Assembly: GCA_010279815.1 (NCBI GenBank)
Contig: QEOQ01000226.1
Span: 2,134,905-2,198,904 of the forward strand
Source: Brachionus plicatilis
Taxonomy: Eukaryota; Rotifera; Eurotatoria; Ploima; Brachionidae
Length of the DNA: 64,000 nt
Direction of reading: 5' to 3'
The translations under genes and the position numbers were made by a program. Below are positions 23,901 to 36,390 of the stretch, one piece after another (within the stretch, counting starts at the first letter, position 1; each line of letters opens with the position of its first letter). The notes under the pieces are model-generated. The model saw nothing but the letters and a program-made list of their open reading frames with translations. It did no database searches and was not told the DNA's origin.

Positions 23901-26900
23901 AACTTGAATTAATAGAACTTTTTTTGACTTGGCGAATTAGTTAATTAGTTAATGTTTATTAAAATAATAATATAATACTATAAATTCTTTATATAAGCTA
24001 AGCATCTGTCACATTATAATCTTTTCCGGTGATTCAATAGGAAATTCTCAATCTTTATCTGAATCTTTTTTTAACTGTATTAAGCATATTTAAATCGCAT
24101 GAGAAATGAAAAAAGGTTTTGAATAATTTTGAACTTCCCAAGGGTCACGGCTCTTAAATTTTTGTTTAAATAAAAAAATTTAAATTTTTTGATTTTAATT
24201 TTTATTTAATCTATAGGAGCTTTAGCTCGTCACAGATAAACAAATAAACATAATAAGAATGTGGAGATTTTAATTATCCATAAAATGGTATGCATAAGTA
24301 TAAATCCTTTAAAATTGAAGAATTTTCCAAAAAAGAAATTTTTTGTTTTCAGCTATGAGCTTTTAAAAATGTGAGCTAGGTGATTTTTTATCTGAAATAA
24401 TGCTTAGGAAATTCTCTTTTATATAATTAGTGGTCGAATGATCAAGATCTTATTTATTGGTTTTACAAGTCAATAACTAGATCTTTTGATGAAAATGATA
24501 CTCTTGCATTAAAGCTCATCAAATTCTCTACAACATGCTCAATGGACGGCAGTTTTCGATAATTCCTAATACCATCCGACCGTCGTCCGTGTTTTAGCAT
24601 TAGCCCCTATTGCATGCGTTGCTAATTTCAATAAAAAAAAAATTAGACAAAAATCTCATACTGATTTATATTTATCGACATTTACTTCAAGATATTAAAT
24701 TTATCATATAAGCCTCATGTTTAAATATTTTAGGAAAAAAAAAAAATTATGAGGTAATTAATTTTTTTTAATTTTTTTTAACTTTTTTATTTTCCTTATT
24801 TTTTTAATACGAAGGAGCAAAAACAAAATTATTCTTCCCCCTTTTTCTTCTTTCAGTTGTAATGGTCTTAATTACTGGGTGAAAGGCTAAACAATTTCCA
24901 GTATAGAAAGTTGACAAATTAAAGGTATAATATATTAATTTTTTATAAAATGTTTTAGAATTTATGAAATTTTAAAGACACAGTTAAGAATGGACTGAAG
25001 CAGAACTGGCAGGAGATTAAGCGTTCAAAATAAGTGACTTAAAACACGCTTACAATCTGAAAGTTAAAATAACAAAAGAATAACAAATTAATATGAAAAA
25101 AATTAATAGTTTTATCAGAAAAAATTTTATTTTAATCAAAGCTTTAACTTAAAAAATATCTAAAAGAAAAGTAAAGTTTAATCGAAAAAAAAATTTAATT
25201 TTTATTTAATAATACTAATTTTCCCAGTGTTAGTCTTAAAACTATGGTATATTAATTGACCACAGTGATAGGACTTACACTAGAGCTTTCATCAGCTGTT
25301 TAAATAATAAATCAATCTATATTTTATAACTGATTAAGAAATTCAAATAACGCTAAAAAGTGATGAAAAAACACTGAAAAACGAAAGAAGAAATAGTTAG
25401 GTAGCAATTACACAATGGAGTCTGCTATTCAATATCTCTTGATTCGAAGCCCAAAAATTTTTCTTGATTCAATTCAAAAAGTCGATTCGAGATAGTTAGT
25501 CATTTGTGATCCAGCAACTTGTTCATAACTATATAGAATGGGTTAGCAGTAAACGGAGAAAATAATCTAAGGAAAAGGAAATGAACAATCAAAGTAAAAA
25601 TTACTTAAAAATATTTTATATTAAAAATCATTATTATTACTGTTATTGTGCTAAATTTTCTGGTTTTAATTTCGAGCTTTAAAATCCTTAATCTCAGCCA
25701 AAAACATTTTTTTCAATAAATTTTTTTTCAAAAGTTAAAAACTTTTGGATTTTTTCCCTTTTTTAAATAAAATATAAAGAAGATAAATAAAAATAAGATG
25801 CAAAATTAATCTTTATTTCCATTACAAAATTTTAATGGAAAATTAAAAATTCAACCGTGTAACTAGAATTTAAATTTTTTTTAATTAAAACAAATTCGAT
25901 GAAAAGATAAAATTTGAGCAAATTTTTTTAGGGTAAAAATTTGTATACATTTATTTGAAAGTTATTTAGTATTTTCTCAGCTTTCTAATAGATTCTATTT
26001 CCTCTCTTTCCTTGAGTCGGAAATTTTTGGTAATTTTTTAATATTATTATTAGTTTTTAGGTGCTTTTTGAAAAAAATAAAGATTTATATTTAGCAATTT
26101 TTTTTTTAATTGTTTAACCGTCTAGCCCTATAAATTCCTTCCCATTTCATTGTCCCCTGCATTTCAAAAATTTTTTAAAACCTAATTTTCAATCGATAGT
26201 AGTTATATAACAATTAAAAAGGCTAAAGAATTTAAGGGTTCTTTACTTTAATGTTTAATTTTGATTGATATATGCTAAGAGATTATGTGACAAAAAAGCC
26301 TTAAATAAAAAAATAAAAATTCATTATGACAAAACCTTAATAATTTAAATAGATTTTTGATAAAATTCTTTCGCATATAAAGATACAAAATCATTTAAAT
26401 TAAGATTAAAAATAGTTCACAGAACAATTTGAGGGCCTCTTTAATTTATTATTTCAAATTTTAAAACTTCTATACATATTATTGTTCATCAATATTTTTT
26501 TATTTATTAAAAAATTTTTTTTCAAAATTATTACTGAGCTGTAGCTAATTGAATTAAGAGCTTAAGTTATGTATAGTTTTGCTTAGTCAACTTGAGAAAC
26601 ATCTCAAAACTTTTAAATACAATATTAAGCTAATTGTTGATCTGTCGATTATTTTATTTTAAATCCAAAATATAGATACAATTAAATACAATAAAATAAA
26701 TTTTTTTAAAAATATGGTTTGGGAGGGTAACCAATTCAAAAATATAATTTAATAATTAAATTTATCTTAAAAGCAATAAATATTTGTTTTATATGTCCAA
26801 AATAAGTAACAATTCAAAGTGAACAAATTAAGAACCAAAGAATATAAGTCTCTAAATTTATAAAAATTTAAATTTCGTGTTTTTTTATGAGATACTTTTA

Positions 26901-26979
26901 TTTGGGTTTTTTTTAAATTATTTTTAAAGAGAAAAATTTTAATTTTAATTTGTTTATTAAGTTTATTTACAATAAAAAT
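17989..26979. other. Gene-poor region between synaptotagmin and the GPCR
   Basis: About 9 kb of A/T-rich DNA. It should contain the synaptotagmin promoter near its left end and the GPCR 3' end near its right end. Apart from the hairpin at 23733-23808 and a G/C-richer patch near 24535-24620 (with CCGACCGTCGTCCG), I see no gene, RNA or bounded element. The short reading frames here have no coding character. Confidence 0.5.
23733..23808. repeat. AACGCCGTTC hairpin
   Basis: Two arms of about 25 bases (23733-23757 and 23782-23808) are near-perfect reverse complements: GAACGCTC...GAACGCCGTTC against GAACGGCGTT...AAGCGTT. The loop is about 24 bases. This is strikingly G/C-rich for the surroundings. 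Similar AACGGCGTT motifs occur near 8718 and 9741, so it may be the remnant of a repeated element. Confidence 0.7.
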
Positions 26980-28123
26980 TTATGTTTTGAAAAACTTTTT
27001 AAGCAAAGATGAAAAAAATTCTCTAAAGTTATTTGTTAGTATCATGTACAACAATGGATTTATAACACCGCCAAGATACACAATTATTAGAGTCAAATTA
27101 CTCATTAATTTTAAAAAAAAATTCTGAGATTCCGAAAAAGTCACTGCTATTTGAAACATCCATAGTGGTGACCAAGCACATAGAAACGATATGACCACTG
27201 CTAATACAAAGCGAGTAGTTCGCCTCTTTATTTTGGTGGTCCTGCTCTCTCTCACATGATTTTTGACCACTACAGTTTGATGGCTTTTACTCTTTTTTGT
27301 CCTTTTCCACTTTACCAGACTTGACAAAAAATTTTTCGATAAGTCGTTTTGATTCGTATTATTTTTTAGGCTTTTTTTTTCATCTAAATCATCTCCACTT
27401 TTGGATGGAACTGAATACGGAATAAAATTTTTTGGTTTTTTGGCGTTACTGTGCAAGAGCTTAGCTCTAGCTGACCATTCTTTCAAAAATTTCAAAAGAA
27501 GACCACTAAATACAATTATAATAGTATATGGTAAAGCAAATGCTATAATCCATTTAGCTATAGTGTAAATTTCCTCATGAGCTTGGTCAAATAATGAAGC
27601 GCACACATGAGTCTGGGTGTCATTATTAAAGACTTCTATAATAGATAGAGTCTTGGGCATTGAAAAACCGATCGAAAACGCCCATAAAATTATTATATAA
27701 ATACAAACTATTCCACATTTTGATTTGTCATTTTCGATCATTTTGTTTTCTCTAAGACAAAAATACCGCTCTAGCGTCAAAGCAGCCACTGTAAAAACAT
27801 TTACCTAAATTATTTAAAAATTAAATTTTCATTAAAATTTTTTTTCTTAATTTTCTCACTAGCATGCTTGTTACATCGAGTATAAAGCTAAGTCTGCAGC
27901 CAAGTTGACTTTGGGATACCAAATGTTCATTGAATTGTTGTACATAAAAAGGAATACAACTTGAATACAGTAAATCAGAAATGGCCAAGTTGATAATAAG
28001 CAGATTTATTGGTGAAAAGTTCCGTGAATGAATTATAAAACATAAAGATATTGCGTTTAGTATATAGCATAGTACCATTTGGGAGTAGAGTACTACAATG
28101 GTTGTCAAATCCAACAAACTCAT
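26980..28123 (-). CDS. Class A (rhodopsin-family) GPCR, neuropeptide-receptor type
   Basis: A 362-residue seven-helix receptor from exons 28123-27860 and 27804-26980. The 55-nt intron (GTGAGA...TTTAG) joins SML to VNVFTVAALTLERYF inside helix 3, phase 0. Class A landmarks are Asn23 (helix 1), Asp50 in NLAISDLL (helix 2), Cys76 and Cys156 (helix 3 to loop 2 disulfide), Glu-Arg-Tyr 100-102 (DRY position), Trp129 (helix 4), Pro180 (helix 5), CAWSPLW 297-303 (helix 6) and NPLLY 337-341 (helix 7). The third inner loop is long and very basic. An in-frame stop 5 codons upstream with no acceptor between supports ATG 28123, leaving only about 9 extracellular residues. The helix 6-7 pattern recalls galanin, allatostatin and somatostatin-type receptors; the ligand cannot be told from sequence. 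Confidence 0.9.
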
Positions 28124-28379
28124 GTATAAGGTACAATTTTAAAAAACATAAATTTTAATTTCTAAATAAAATGTAATGTAAATTAATAAATTTTAGAAAT
28201 TGAATTTTTTCAAGCGAATAACCTTAATTTCGAAGAATCTTAAAAACAGGATGCAAAAAAATAAAAAATGTATTAATATGATTGATGTGAAATTTTTAAT
28301 TTTTATGCATCAATTATTATAGTAAAATGAATTAGTTAAATTTTAGTCCCAATAAATTAATTTACCATAATCAACCAAA

Positions 28380-28478
28380 TTAAAATTGTTCACGAATAAC
28401 CAATAATGCTTTGGTATAATTATAAATGAGGTCTTTAAGATCACGAAGCGCTTTAAAATTGGGTGCAAGATAGTAATC
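28380..28478 (-). CDS. Possible terminal exon or small ORF, unrecognised
   Basis: After a TATACAG acceptor-like site the minus strand reads DYYLAPNFKALRDLKDLIYN, continues for 12 more residues and ends at TAA (28380). Codon use with GCA, CCC, GCG, CGT, GAC and CTC stands out from the A/T-rich noise. The frame extends 5' of the acceptor to an ATG that would give about 42 residues without a signal peptide. It cannot be spliced to the GPCR, because a stop lies just before the GPCR start. I do not recognise it and found no matching upstream exon. Confidence 0.25.
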   Translation of the reverse strand, partial: DYYLAPNFKALRDLKDLIYNYTKALLVIREQF

Positions 28479-31400
28479 CTGTATATTATCATCAATCAAA
28501 TGAAAAATCATCAAAATAAAAATAATGAGAAATAATTTTAATCAAAATAAAATTATTAACTATAAACATACAGTCATAAATTAAAAGTTAAATTCAATTA
28601 AATTTTAAATAACTGAAATAAACTATCACGCGTCATTTAAATTAAAAAATCCTTATTCTTTAATCTTTAAATCATTTTAATTTCAAGTTCAGAAATTTCT
28701 ATTCAAAACTTTTTCAGTTCTAGCGTGGGCGTGAAAATGAGCTGAAATTATGCAGCTGACTAATTATACCACACTTTTTGAATTTCTTAACTTTAATCCG
28801 AACTAAGATTTTAATTATATTTGTGAAATTTAGTAAATTAAATTAATTCTCTTAACATGTTTAATTAAAAAAAAATTATTTATTACTGCTTCTTATGTCT
28901 ATATCAAATTTAAATAGTAATAGCCAAATTTCATCACTATCAAAATGCAATTTAAAACTAAAGCTTCACTTAAAAAACCTGATAGTTTTAAATTTTGTAT
29001 ACATTTTTTATTAATTAATTAACTTGCTTACTAGACTAATAGACTAATAAAAATTAAAGGGACCTTTATTTATTTTTATCAATTGAGAAATATTTAGTTT
29101 TTTTTTTTAAATTACATTTTAGCCTTATTTTAGCATTACACTACTTTACTTTTTTTATGTTTATTTACTCATTCACTCTATATTATTTAGTCTTTTCTTA
29201 ACATGAAGGCTGAAAACAGGGCCTACGCCACCCGGAACTGCCTTGGAGTGGAGTTAATCTCCAAATTATTTTTCAAATAAATAAATAAATTGAGAAATAT
29301 GTTAAAATTTTAGTAATTTAGCTCATTAAAGTGTTTTATTAATTATCTTCTTCCCAAGTGATTTTAAAATGATTAAAATGTGAGAAAAATTGTTATTATA
29401 AAGAGTTAAAATTTGAACCAAATAATTTTGTTATGTTTACATGTGTGGCATATGTAGGATGACACAGGTAAAGTACAATTAAATAAAAGTTATATCAGTA
29501 ATATTTTAATATTAAAGGTGGATACAAAACTGATGCAAGTAAATTCACTTATTAATTATTACTTTATTTCATATTGATATTTTTAGCTTGATTAGTTTTA
29601 GTTTAAAAATAAAAGAATCTTTTTAAATGTGAAATTTGTTACAATTTAAATTTCTAATTTTTTTACTTTTATTTTTAATGAGACCCATTGGAAAATTGAA
29701 GTTCATGATCAAATCTTCAAAATTTTAGCCAATAGAATACCATGATAAAGAAAACTTAAGCATTTTGCATAATTCTTCTTAAATAAAATAATAGATTATA
29801 AAAACGAGTTTCTCTGCAAAAAATAAAAATCAAACATTGTTTAAAAGCCTTCTTTTGGTGATTTTTTTGAGCCTGGTCAATTAAATTTAATCATAAACTT
29901 CAATAGTTATTCCAACAAACCTTCTATTTTTTAAATTTCTCCGAAAGAAAAACATTTTTGTTATTTTTTGATTTTTTTTTTGCATTTTTTACAGAATAAT
30001 GCGAAAAAATTAAAATTTATATATTTCTTTAAATTCACAATTCACTCTTTTTAGTTGAAATTTTGATTATTTTATTCACGAAAATCTTCATTTTATATTC
30101 TCAATCTCCAATAGCTTTAAACAATAATTCATCGATTTTTTCTAATTTTTAAAAATTAGTTAAAGAGAAAATCCTTGGATACGAAAGCCTTCGCCTAAAT
30201 CCTCGAGTTTGAAAATTATAAGTGTTTTACAAATTTTCTTCATTTTTTTATAAAATTAAATTTTTTTAAACAAATGAACGGGAAAAATAACAACTTGTTT
30301 TCTCGCTTTTTTAGAATTTTATTTAAATTTGATCTGTAATTAAAAATTAATCTTTTTGCTTTCTAGTTCGAAATGTTTAAATATAAAAAAATATTATCCA
30401 CATATACTAAACAAAAAAAATTACAATTCGTCTTGTGCAAAAGGCTTATAAAAGAAAATGAATTTAAAAATTCAATATTATAGTATTAGCCCAACTAAAT
30501 TAGTTATTGCGCAAGTCATGGTAATTGAAAAAAGTATTAAATTCTTAAATTTAATTGTTGCTTAATACTAGTTTTTTAATCAAAATAGTTCTCAGTATTT
30601 ATTGCTCTTACTGACACTGTTTATTAACTTAAGCTAAAAGATAAAAATATAAGAGGAAAGGCTTTGGATAATCTTGGAGCTAGCTTTAAGAAAATTACCA
30701 CCAAATCTGAAAAGATTTGACATCCAAGTATTTCGAATGAAACAATTAAAATTAAATAATTAGATGCTAAAAATATTAGAATCCAATTGTTTACATTTAA
30801 TAAATCGTTATTTTCTTTTTTTTATATATTTTTATATTTTAATTTATATATATTTTTTAAATTGAAAAAAACATTCTAAAATTTCATAAAAAACTTTCAA
30901 TACAAAAAGAAAAAATGTATAACTTTTCTTCCAGGAATGGTCAAAAACTTGTTCTGTTTATGAAACAAAATGAAATGTGAAGCTACTCCGAAAGTCTCCA
31001 AAATCTGTGCCAATTAATTTAGGTTTTTTTTTTAAATTGGGTGCAAATTTTGCAGACCATTCATTGAACAAGATTTATAAATTTTTATTCTTTCTGTTTT
31101 TATATTTTTGTATTTTTGTTTTGTTTGAAATTACACAATGCCGTCTATTTTTACCAATTACAAACAAGAGACTAGACAAAGTTATAGTGTTGAGCTTAAA
31201 GCTTTAGAGATTGATGACATTCACTCAATTGTTCTAAAATGAAGACAAAAAATGGTTTCAGCTGCTAACAAAGATTCTAATGTCGTATGGAAGTCGAGCA
31301 CGGTTTTTAAGCAACGGTCAATAAGATTCTTAAGATCTCCATACACTAGACCTCACTTGGTATATTTAGGAGCATGGTTTAGGGTTCTTTTACCAAAATA

Positions 31401-34400
31401 TAGATAAAAATTCAAGAAAAATTACAGATTTGAACCATGAAATTTAAAAGAACAAATATAAAAAATCTTTTCTATAAGTAAGATTAGATCGCTCGACGAA
31501 CTTAGTGTATTTGATAGAATATTTTAAGTTTAATTGACAGGTTTAATTCTAACAAGCTCACTAAATCATTAACATTGAAAAGCTCAGCTCTAGGTATCCG
31601 CGTAGAGGAACAAAATTAAGCTAACAAATTACAAGGATCAATGACAGAGAGCACTTTTTGACAAACGATGGAACAAGTCAAGACAAGTCTCAGGTTACAA
31701 AAATAATTGAACCGATCTTGCTACTTTTACTTGTTTAAGCTTCTTGCTACTAGTGAGAATTAATGTTTTACTCAACAGAGAAACTTTTCGTAGCCTTTTA
31801 TTAATAATATTAAATTAATTTTAAAATAAAAATAATCAAGTGGTCATTGAGCTGTTAGAAAAATGCATCTGTTTGAAACTAATAGTGCTGGTTATGGGCA
31901 CTAGCCTTATGATTAGACTTCGAATTATTAATGATAAATTTTGTGAATTCAAAAATAATTATTTTTATTTAAACAGCAGCAAAAATGACTTTGTTTGTAA
32001 ACACTCTATGTTTATGGTCTCATACATTTTGAATTGATTGTTAAATTAAATAAAATAAGCATTTTATTTAATGCTAAGTAAATTTTAATTGTGACAGATA
32101 AATTCTAATCTATAAAAAATTTCAATTTAAATCTTAATATTCTATAAAATATTAAGAAATACAATGATTTGTCTTTTTGAATTGCTAGGATAATTTTTCT
32201 AAATTATTTTTTAATTAAAAAAACAAAACTTAGAAATTTCTTATTATTTTTTGATCAGTTGAAGATCACCGGTCTGGTGATTAAAAAAATTGAAATTTTT
32301 TATAAACATATAATTCAATTAATTTTAGATTATTTTTCAAACTCATCTTAAAAAACTGAAAAGCTGTGCAATTCGATCTCACCTAAAGCTTAAATGTCAT
32401 ATCCAAACTTTTTTAGATTAGCTAAAATGCATTTTATGGTAGGACTCTCTATTTATTATCTCGATGTGGTCAGTTTTTATGTGACGAAAAAACCAACTTT
32501 TTGAAAAAATTAACAACTTTTTTTTTAATTATTTATTATAAATTCTATCATTCATTTTTATTATATTTTAAATTTACTTAAAAGACGAAAAACCTGAAGA
32601 TTAATTTTAAATTAAAAATAATTTAATAATGAGTTATTTCAGATTACAAAAAAAATTTTGATATAATATAAAGTTTAAAAACATCTATTCAAAAGTACTC
32701 AAAATAATCATTACTTTTTTAACAATGTTTTGTAGCAGGAGAAATGCCATGGAAAAGTTAAATTGATTAGGTTGGTTGACAAAATTTGATTTGTTGCTAA
32801 AACTCTTTATTTTTTGAACTTTTATTAAAATCTAGTCTAATAATTTTAATATTACTTTTTCTTAAATCTCAATACAATTAAATTAGATAGAAATATTAAA
32901 TAGATATTTTTGAATAAGAATTAAATTAGATAGATATTAAATTAGATAATAAAATAGATATTTTTGAATAAGAAATAATTTTGATCTTGATTATGTTTAT
33001 TTTTTGAATTTTTTAAAAATTTATTGTTTTCTAATACACAAACCAATAATCTAAAATTTAAATTTTTTTGATAAATAAACCAAAGTTAATGAAATATTTC
33101 TTTTCCCTTGATAAATGAGATGATCATGTCAGCTTTGAATTAAAAAATTAAATAACCAAAAATTTTCGAGCCACAAATTGTTAAAAATTGACTTTAATTA
33201 AACAATAATTTATAAATTTTTTGAATAACACTATTTAATCAATTCAGATCGTATCAATAATTTTTATTTATATTAGCAAATTATTTAAAAACTAATCTAT
33301 AACGCATGAATTCTTATTTCTTCTCTTTCATAAAATTAATTAGGATGTATTTCATTAATAACAAGCTTTAAAATTTAGCAGACACGAGAGAATTTATTAA
33401 TTTATTTACCTTTTCATTTATGATCTTATTGTGTTTGAATTGAATTAATTTTGGCTCGATTTTTTTGATACTAGGAAAGTAATTATTTACACAAGACTTG
33501 AATTATTTGCAGTAGAAAAACAGTTCTTAAAAATCTTAGCCTTAATAGTATTTCATTTTAAGTAAAAATTTTCAAACTCTCAATAATTGAAATTTTAAGT
33601 CTTTTATCTGATTTGTATAAAGACAGGGAATATTAGCGCACACTTATTAATTGGATTTTTATTAATTTTGAACATGCATGAGCAGGTTTTAGCAAAAAAA
33701 TAATCTCACTAAACACTTCTTTATTTATTTTAGGACTTTTAATGAAAAAGATGACAAATTTGTTTCCGCAAATTCACTCAATTGAGCATGCAACTTTTCT
33801 TGATAAGGAATTAGTCTGATTGCTTGCATAAACTAGCACATGTTTAGCACTGATATTTCTTAGTCTAATTGAAAATAAGTGAAAATAATTTGATCCATAT
33901 CCTTACATGAATATTTGGCTACATTAAATCAGGCTTAAAATTAGTTTTTATTAAAAAATCTTGAAATAAATTTTATGCTTAAAAAAGATCAAACAGAGAC
34001 TTTTTTAAATTTTTTTCGTTTGTGTTATAAGGCTTCCAGACCATAAAAAAAAAACATAAGTATTGATTTAAACAATATTCGAAAAAAAAAATGCGATCAT
34101 TTTAAGGACAAGAGAGCATTTACACTTGCTAAAATTTAGGCATTATTTGTTTCTTATTAAAAAATTCTTTTTTTTTAACTTAAAAAAAATTATTCATTTG
34201 TGGAAGAAAATTTATTTTTACCAAAAAAGCTCAAATTGAAATATTTAATGTTTTAAAAATACATCTTGATCCTTTTAATTGACTTAGATTCAAATGCCAT
34301 ATTAAAACTGGACTAAATTTAAATTAAATTTAAATTTTCCTAGATAATCTAAGAATTTGATCCATTTTTTTTTAAATAGAAAATCTTAAAACGAATTTAT

Positions 34401-36238
34401 TTGCTAACCCTTATTTCTTATGTTATGAATTTTGTTGGTATTTTTTTTTAATAATCTGAGATTAATTTAGTGCTCTCAAAAAAAATTTTTGAATTTTTCT
34501 GTTATAATCTTGTAATTATAAGAATTAAAAAGAAAATATTTGTTTTTAAGTCTTTTTATAGCATGAAATCTTATTTAAAAAAATTCAAAAACAAAAGATG
34601 CGGATATCCATTGCTAAGAATATCAAATATCAATGCAGACTTCATAGCATTATAAAATTTATCACTGCTTGAAATAACTATTTTATAAAAACGAAATAGT
34701 ATTACATGACTAACAGCTAAAATGGATCCGACAAGAAAAATGTAAAATTAGCCGGAAAAAAATTTAATTTTCTCTGGGAAAGCCACTTCGAGCATTTTTC
34801 AAAATAAATTCATTTTTTCAGCTCCTTTGAAAATGCTTAAAAGCGAAAATTTACGAACTAAAATTTAATCTTTTGCCCGATTGTTCACTCCAAATTTATT
34901 TAATTAAATAATGGTTAGATATTATTTTTATTGAAATTTTAAAATTTCTTTTGCTTTAATTGAATTGAATTTTATTTTATTTTCATTTTTTATATATATA
35001 ATTATTTTAAAGCTAAAGGTATTATATGAAAAAAAATGTTTTTATAAAATATTTTAAAATCAAGGCTCTAACATATTAATTTATAAAAAAAAATGCTTTC
35101 AAAAAAATAATTGCTTTCATGAGGTTCATACACTCAAAAATTTGAGTTAAAAAACTAGTTTTAATTAATAAGAACTTAATCCTAAATATTAATAAACTAA
35201 TTAAATTAGATGAAAAATAGCAGCAATATATTTCCCTCCGGAAACAAGAACAATGTTGCAAAAAGGAAAGTTGGACAATAGCTTTTCAAATGGAGAATAT
35301 ATAATTCTGTTTAAAGTGATGTTAAATGATCTTTCAAAAAACCAAGAGTTAAATTAATCTTGGCTTAAAAATAAATGGTGACAATAATCACAAGAATTAA
35401 CTTTTAATTCTAAGAATTCCGCTAGACACAAAACTATCATTTGGTCTCATAGAAGATAAATTAAAAGAACTTTCTAATCCAAGGTTAAATATTTCTTAAA
35501 TAAGAAATGGAGCTCAAGACTAAAGACATTTGAAAATCTTAAAATCTTTGATAGTATCAATTTTAGATAATGTTTTTACTGGGCATAGTCATTCTGTGTC
35601 ATTGCTTTTTCAGACTAGTGGAAGAATATAAAGATATTTAAGAAAGATTGACTCCATTTAAATAATTGATATATTTTTTCTTATTTTGCTGAGCCCTCAA
35701 ATATTGATATTTTTTCTTTTTCAATTTATCTTTTTTATAATTATTAAAATACTTTTATTATTATATTTATATTATATTTATTTATCCATTATATTTTTTT
35801 ATTGATTCAATCTATTAATCTAAAACTATTGATTTATATATTTATTTAATTAAAATTGTTTCATTCTTTTTAAAATAAAAAATATAGAGAAAATTAAGTG
35901 ACTAGCAAATTAAATTCGATAAACATTTAAATTGTTTAATATTTTTCAAATTTTATTTTTTATTTTTAAATTTTTTTTTAACTAAGTCGATTTTTAGTCG
36001 ACTGGGTATAGATCTCATCACACTAAACTAAATGCTTTAATATTTTTTCCATATTTTTGAAAAAAATTTGATTAGAGTATTAAAAAAAACAAAACACAAA
36101 CTTTCTGAGGAAAAAAGCTGAAACTGAAACTAACAAAATGAATTTTGGAACAAAAATGAAGACGATTTTTTGTGAAAACTCAAGAATATTTTTATATTAG
36201 AATATTACCTAATTCCATCCCCTTCAAAAATTCTTAAT
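28479..36238. other. Gene desert with LINE debris
   Basis: About 7.8 kb without a supportable gene. It contains the LINE-like 3' end at 29203-29291. Around 31251-31409 there is a slightly G/C-richer ATG frame of about 52 codons that I do not recognise. A duplicated AAATAGATATTTTTGAATAA motif lies near 32898 and 32958. The rest is A/T-rich sequence with short chance frames. Confidence 0.5.
29203..29291 (+). mobile_element. Probable 3' end of a non-LTR retrotransposon with AAAT tail
   Basis: A G/C-richer block (GGGCCTACGCCACCCGGAAC then CCTTGGAGTGGAG) is followed by AATAAATAAATAAAT. A short structured 3' untranslated block followed directly by a simple (AAAT)n tail is how CR1/Jockey-like LINEs end. 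No reverse-transcriptase coding remains upstream, so this is a 5'-truncated copy if the reading is right. Confidence 0.4.
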
Positions 36239-36390
36239 CTATACCCCTTATATTGGAGTCTATTGCATTATCAGACCAAAGAATCCAACTTAAATATGTA
36301 ACCTTAAAATAAGTGACCAATAATTTAAAAAAATTGGAATTTTATTATCTTGTTTAATTACGTGACCAAAAATATAAGTGAATATTTTTA
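36239..36390. repeat. Single-arm copy of the GTGACC repeat family
   Basis: Contains GACCAAAGAATCCAACTTAA, AATAAGTGACCAATAA and TAATTACGTGACCAAAAATA in the same order as the reverse complement of 40183-40345. The two are clearly homologous over about 130 bases, with an A/T-rich stretch of different length between the second and third blocks. Confidence 0.65.

Noticed and set aside
30977..32037. Frames of 65-76 codons in the gene desert
   Set aside because: Chance length and composition, non-ATG starts in part, no family resemblance.
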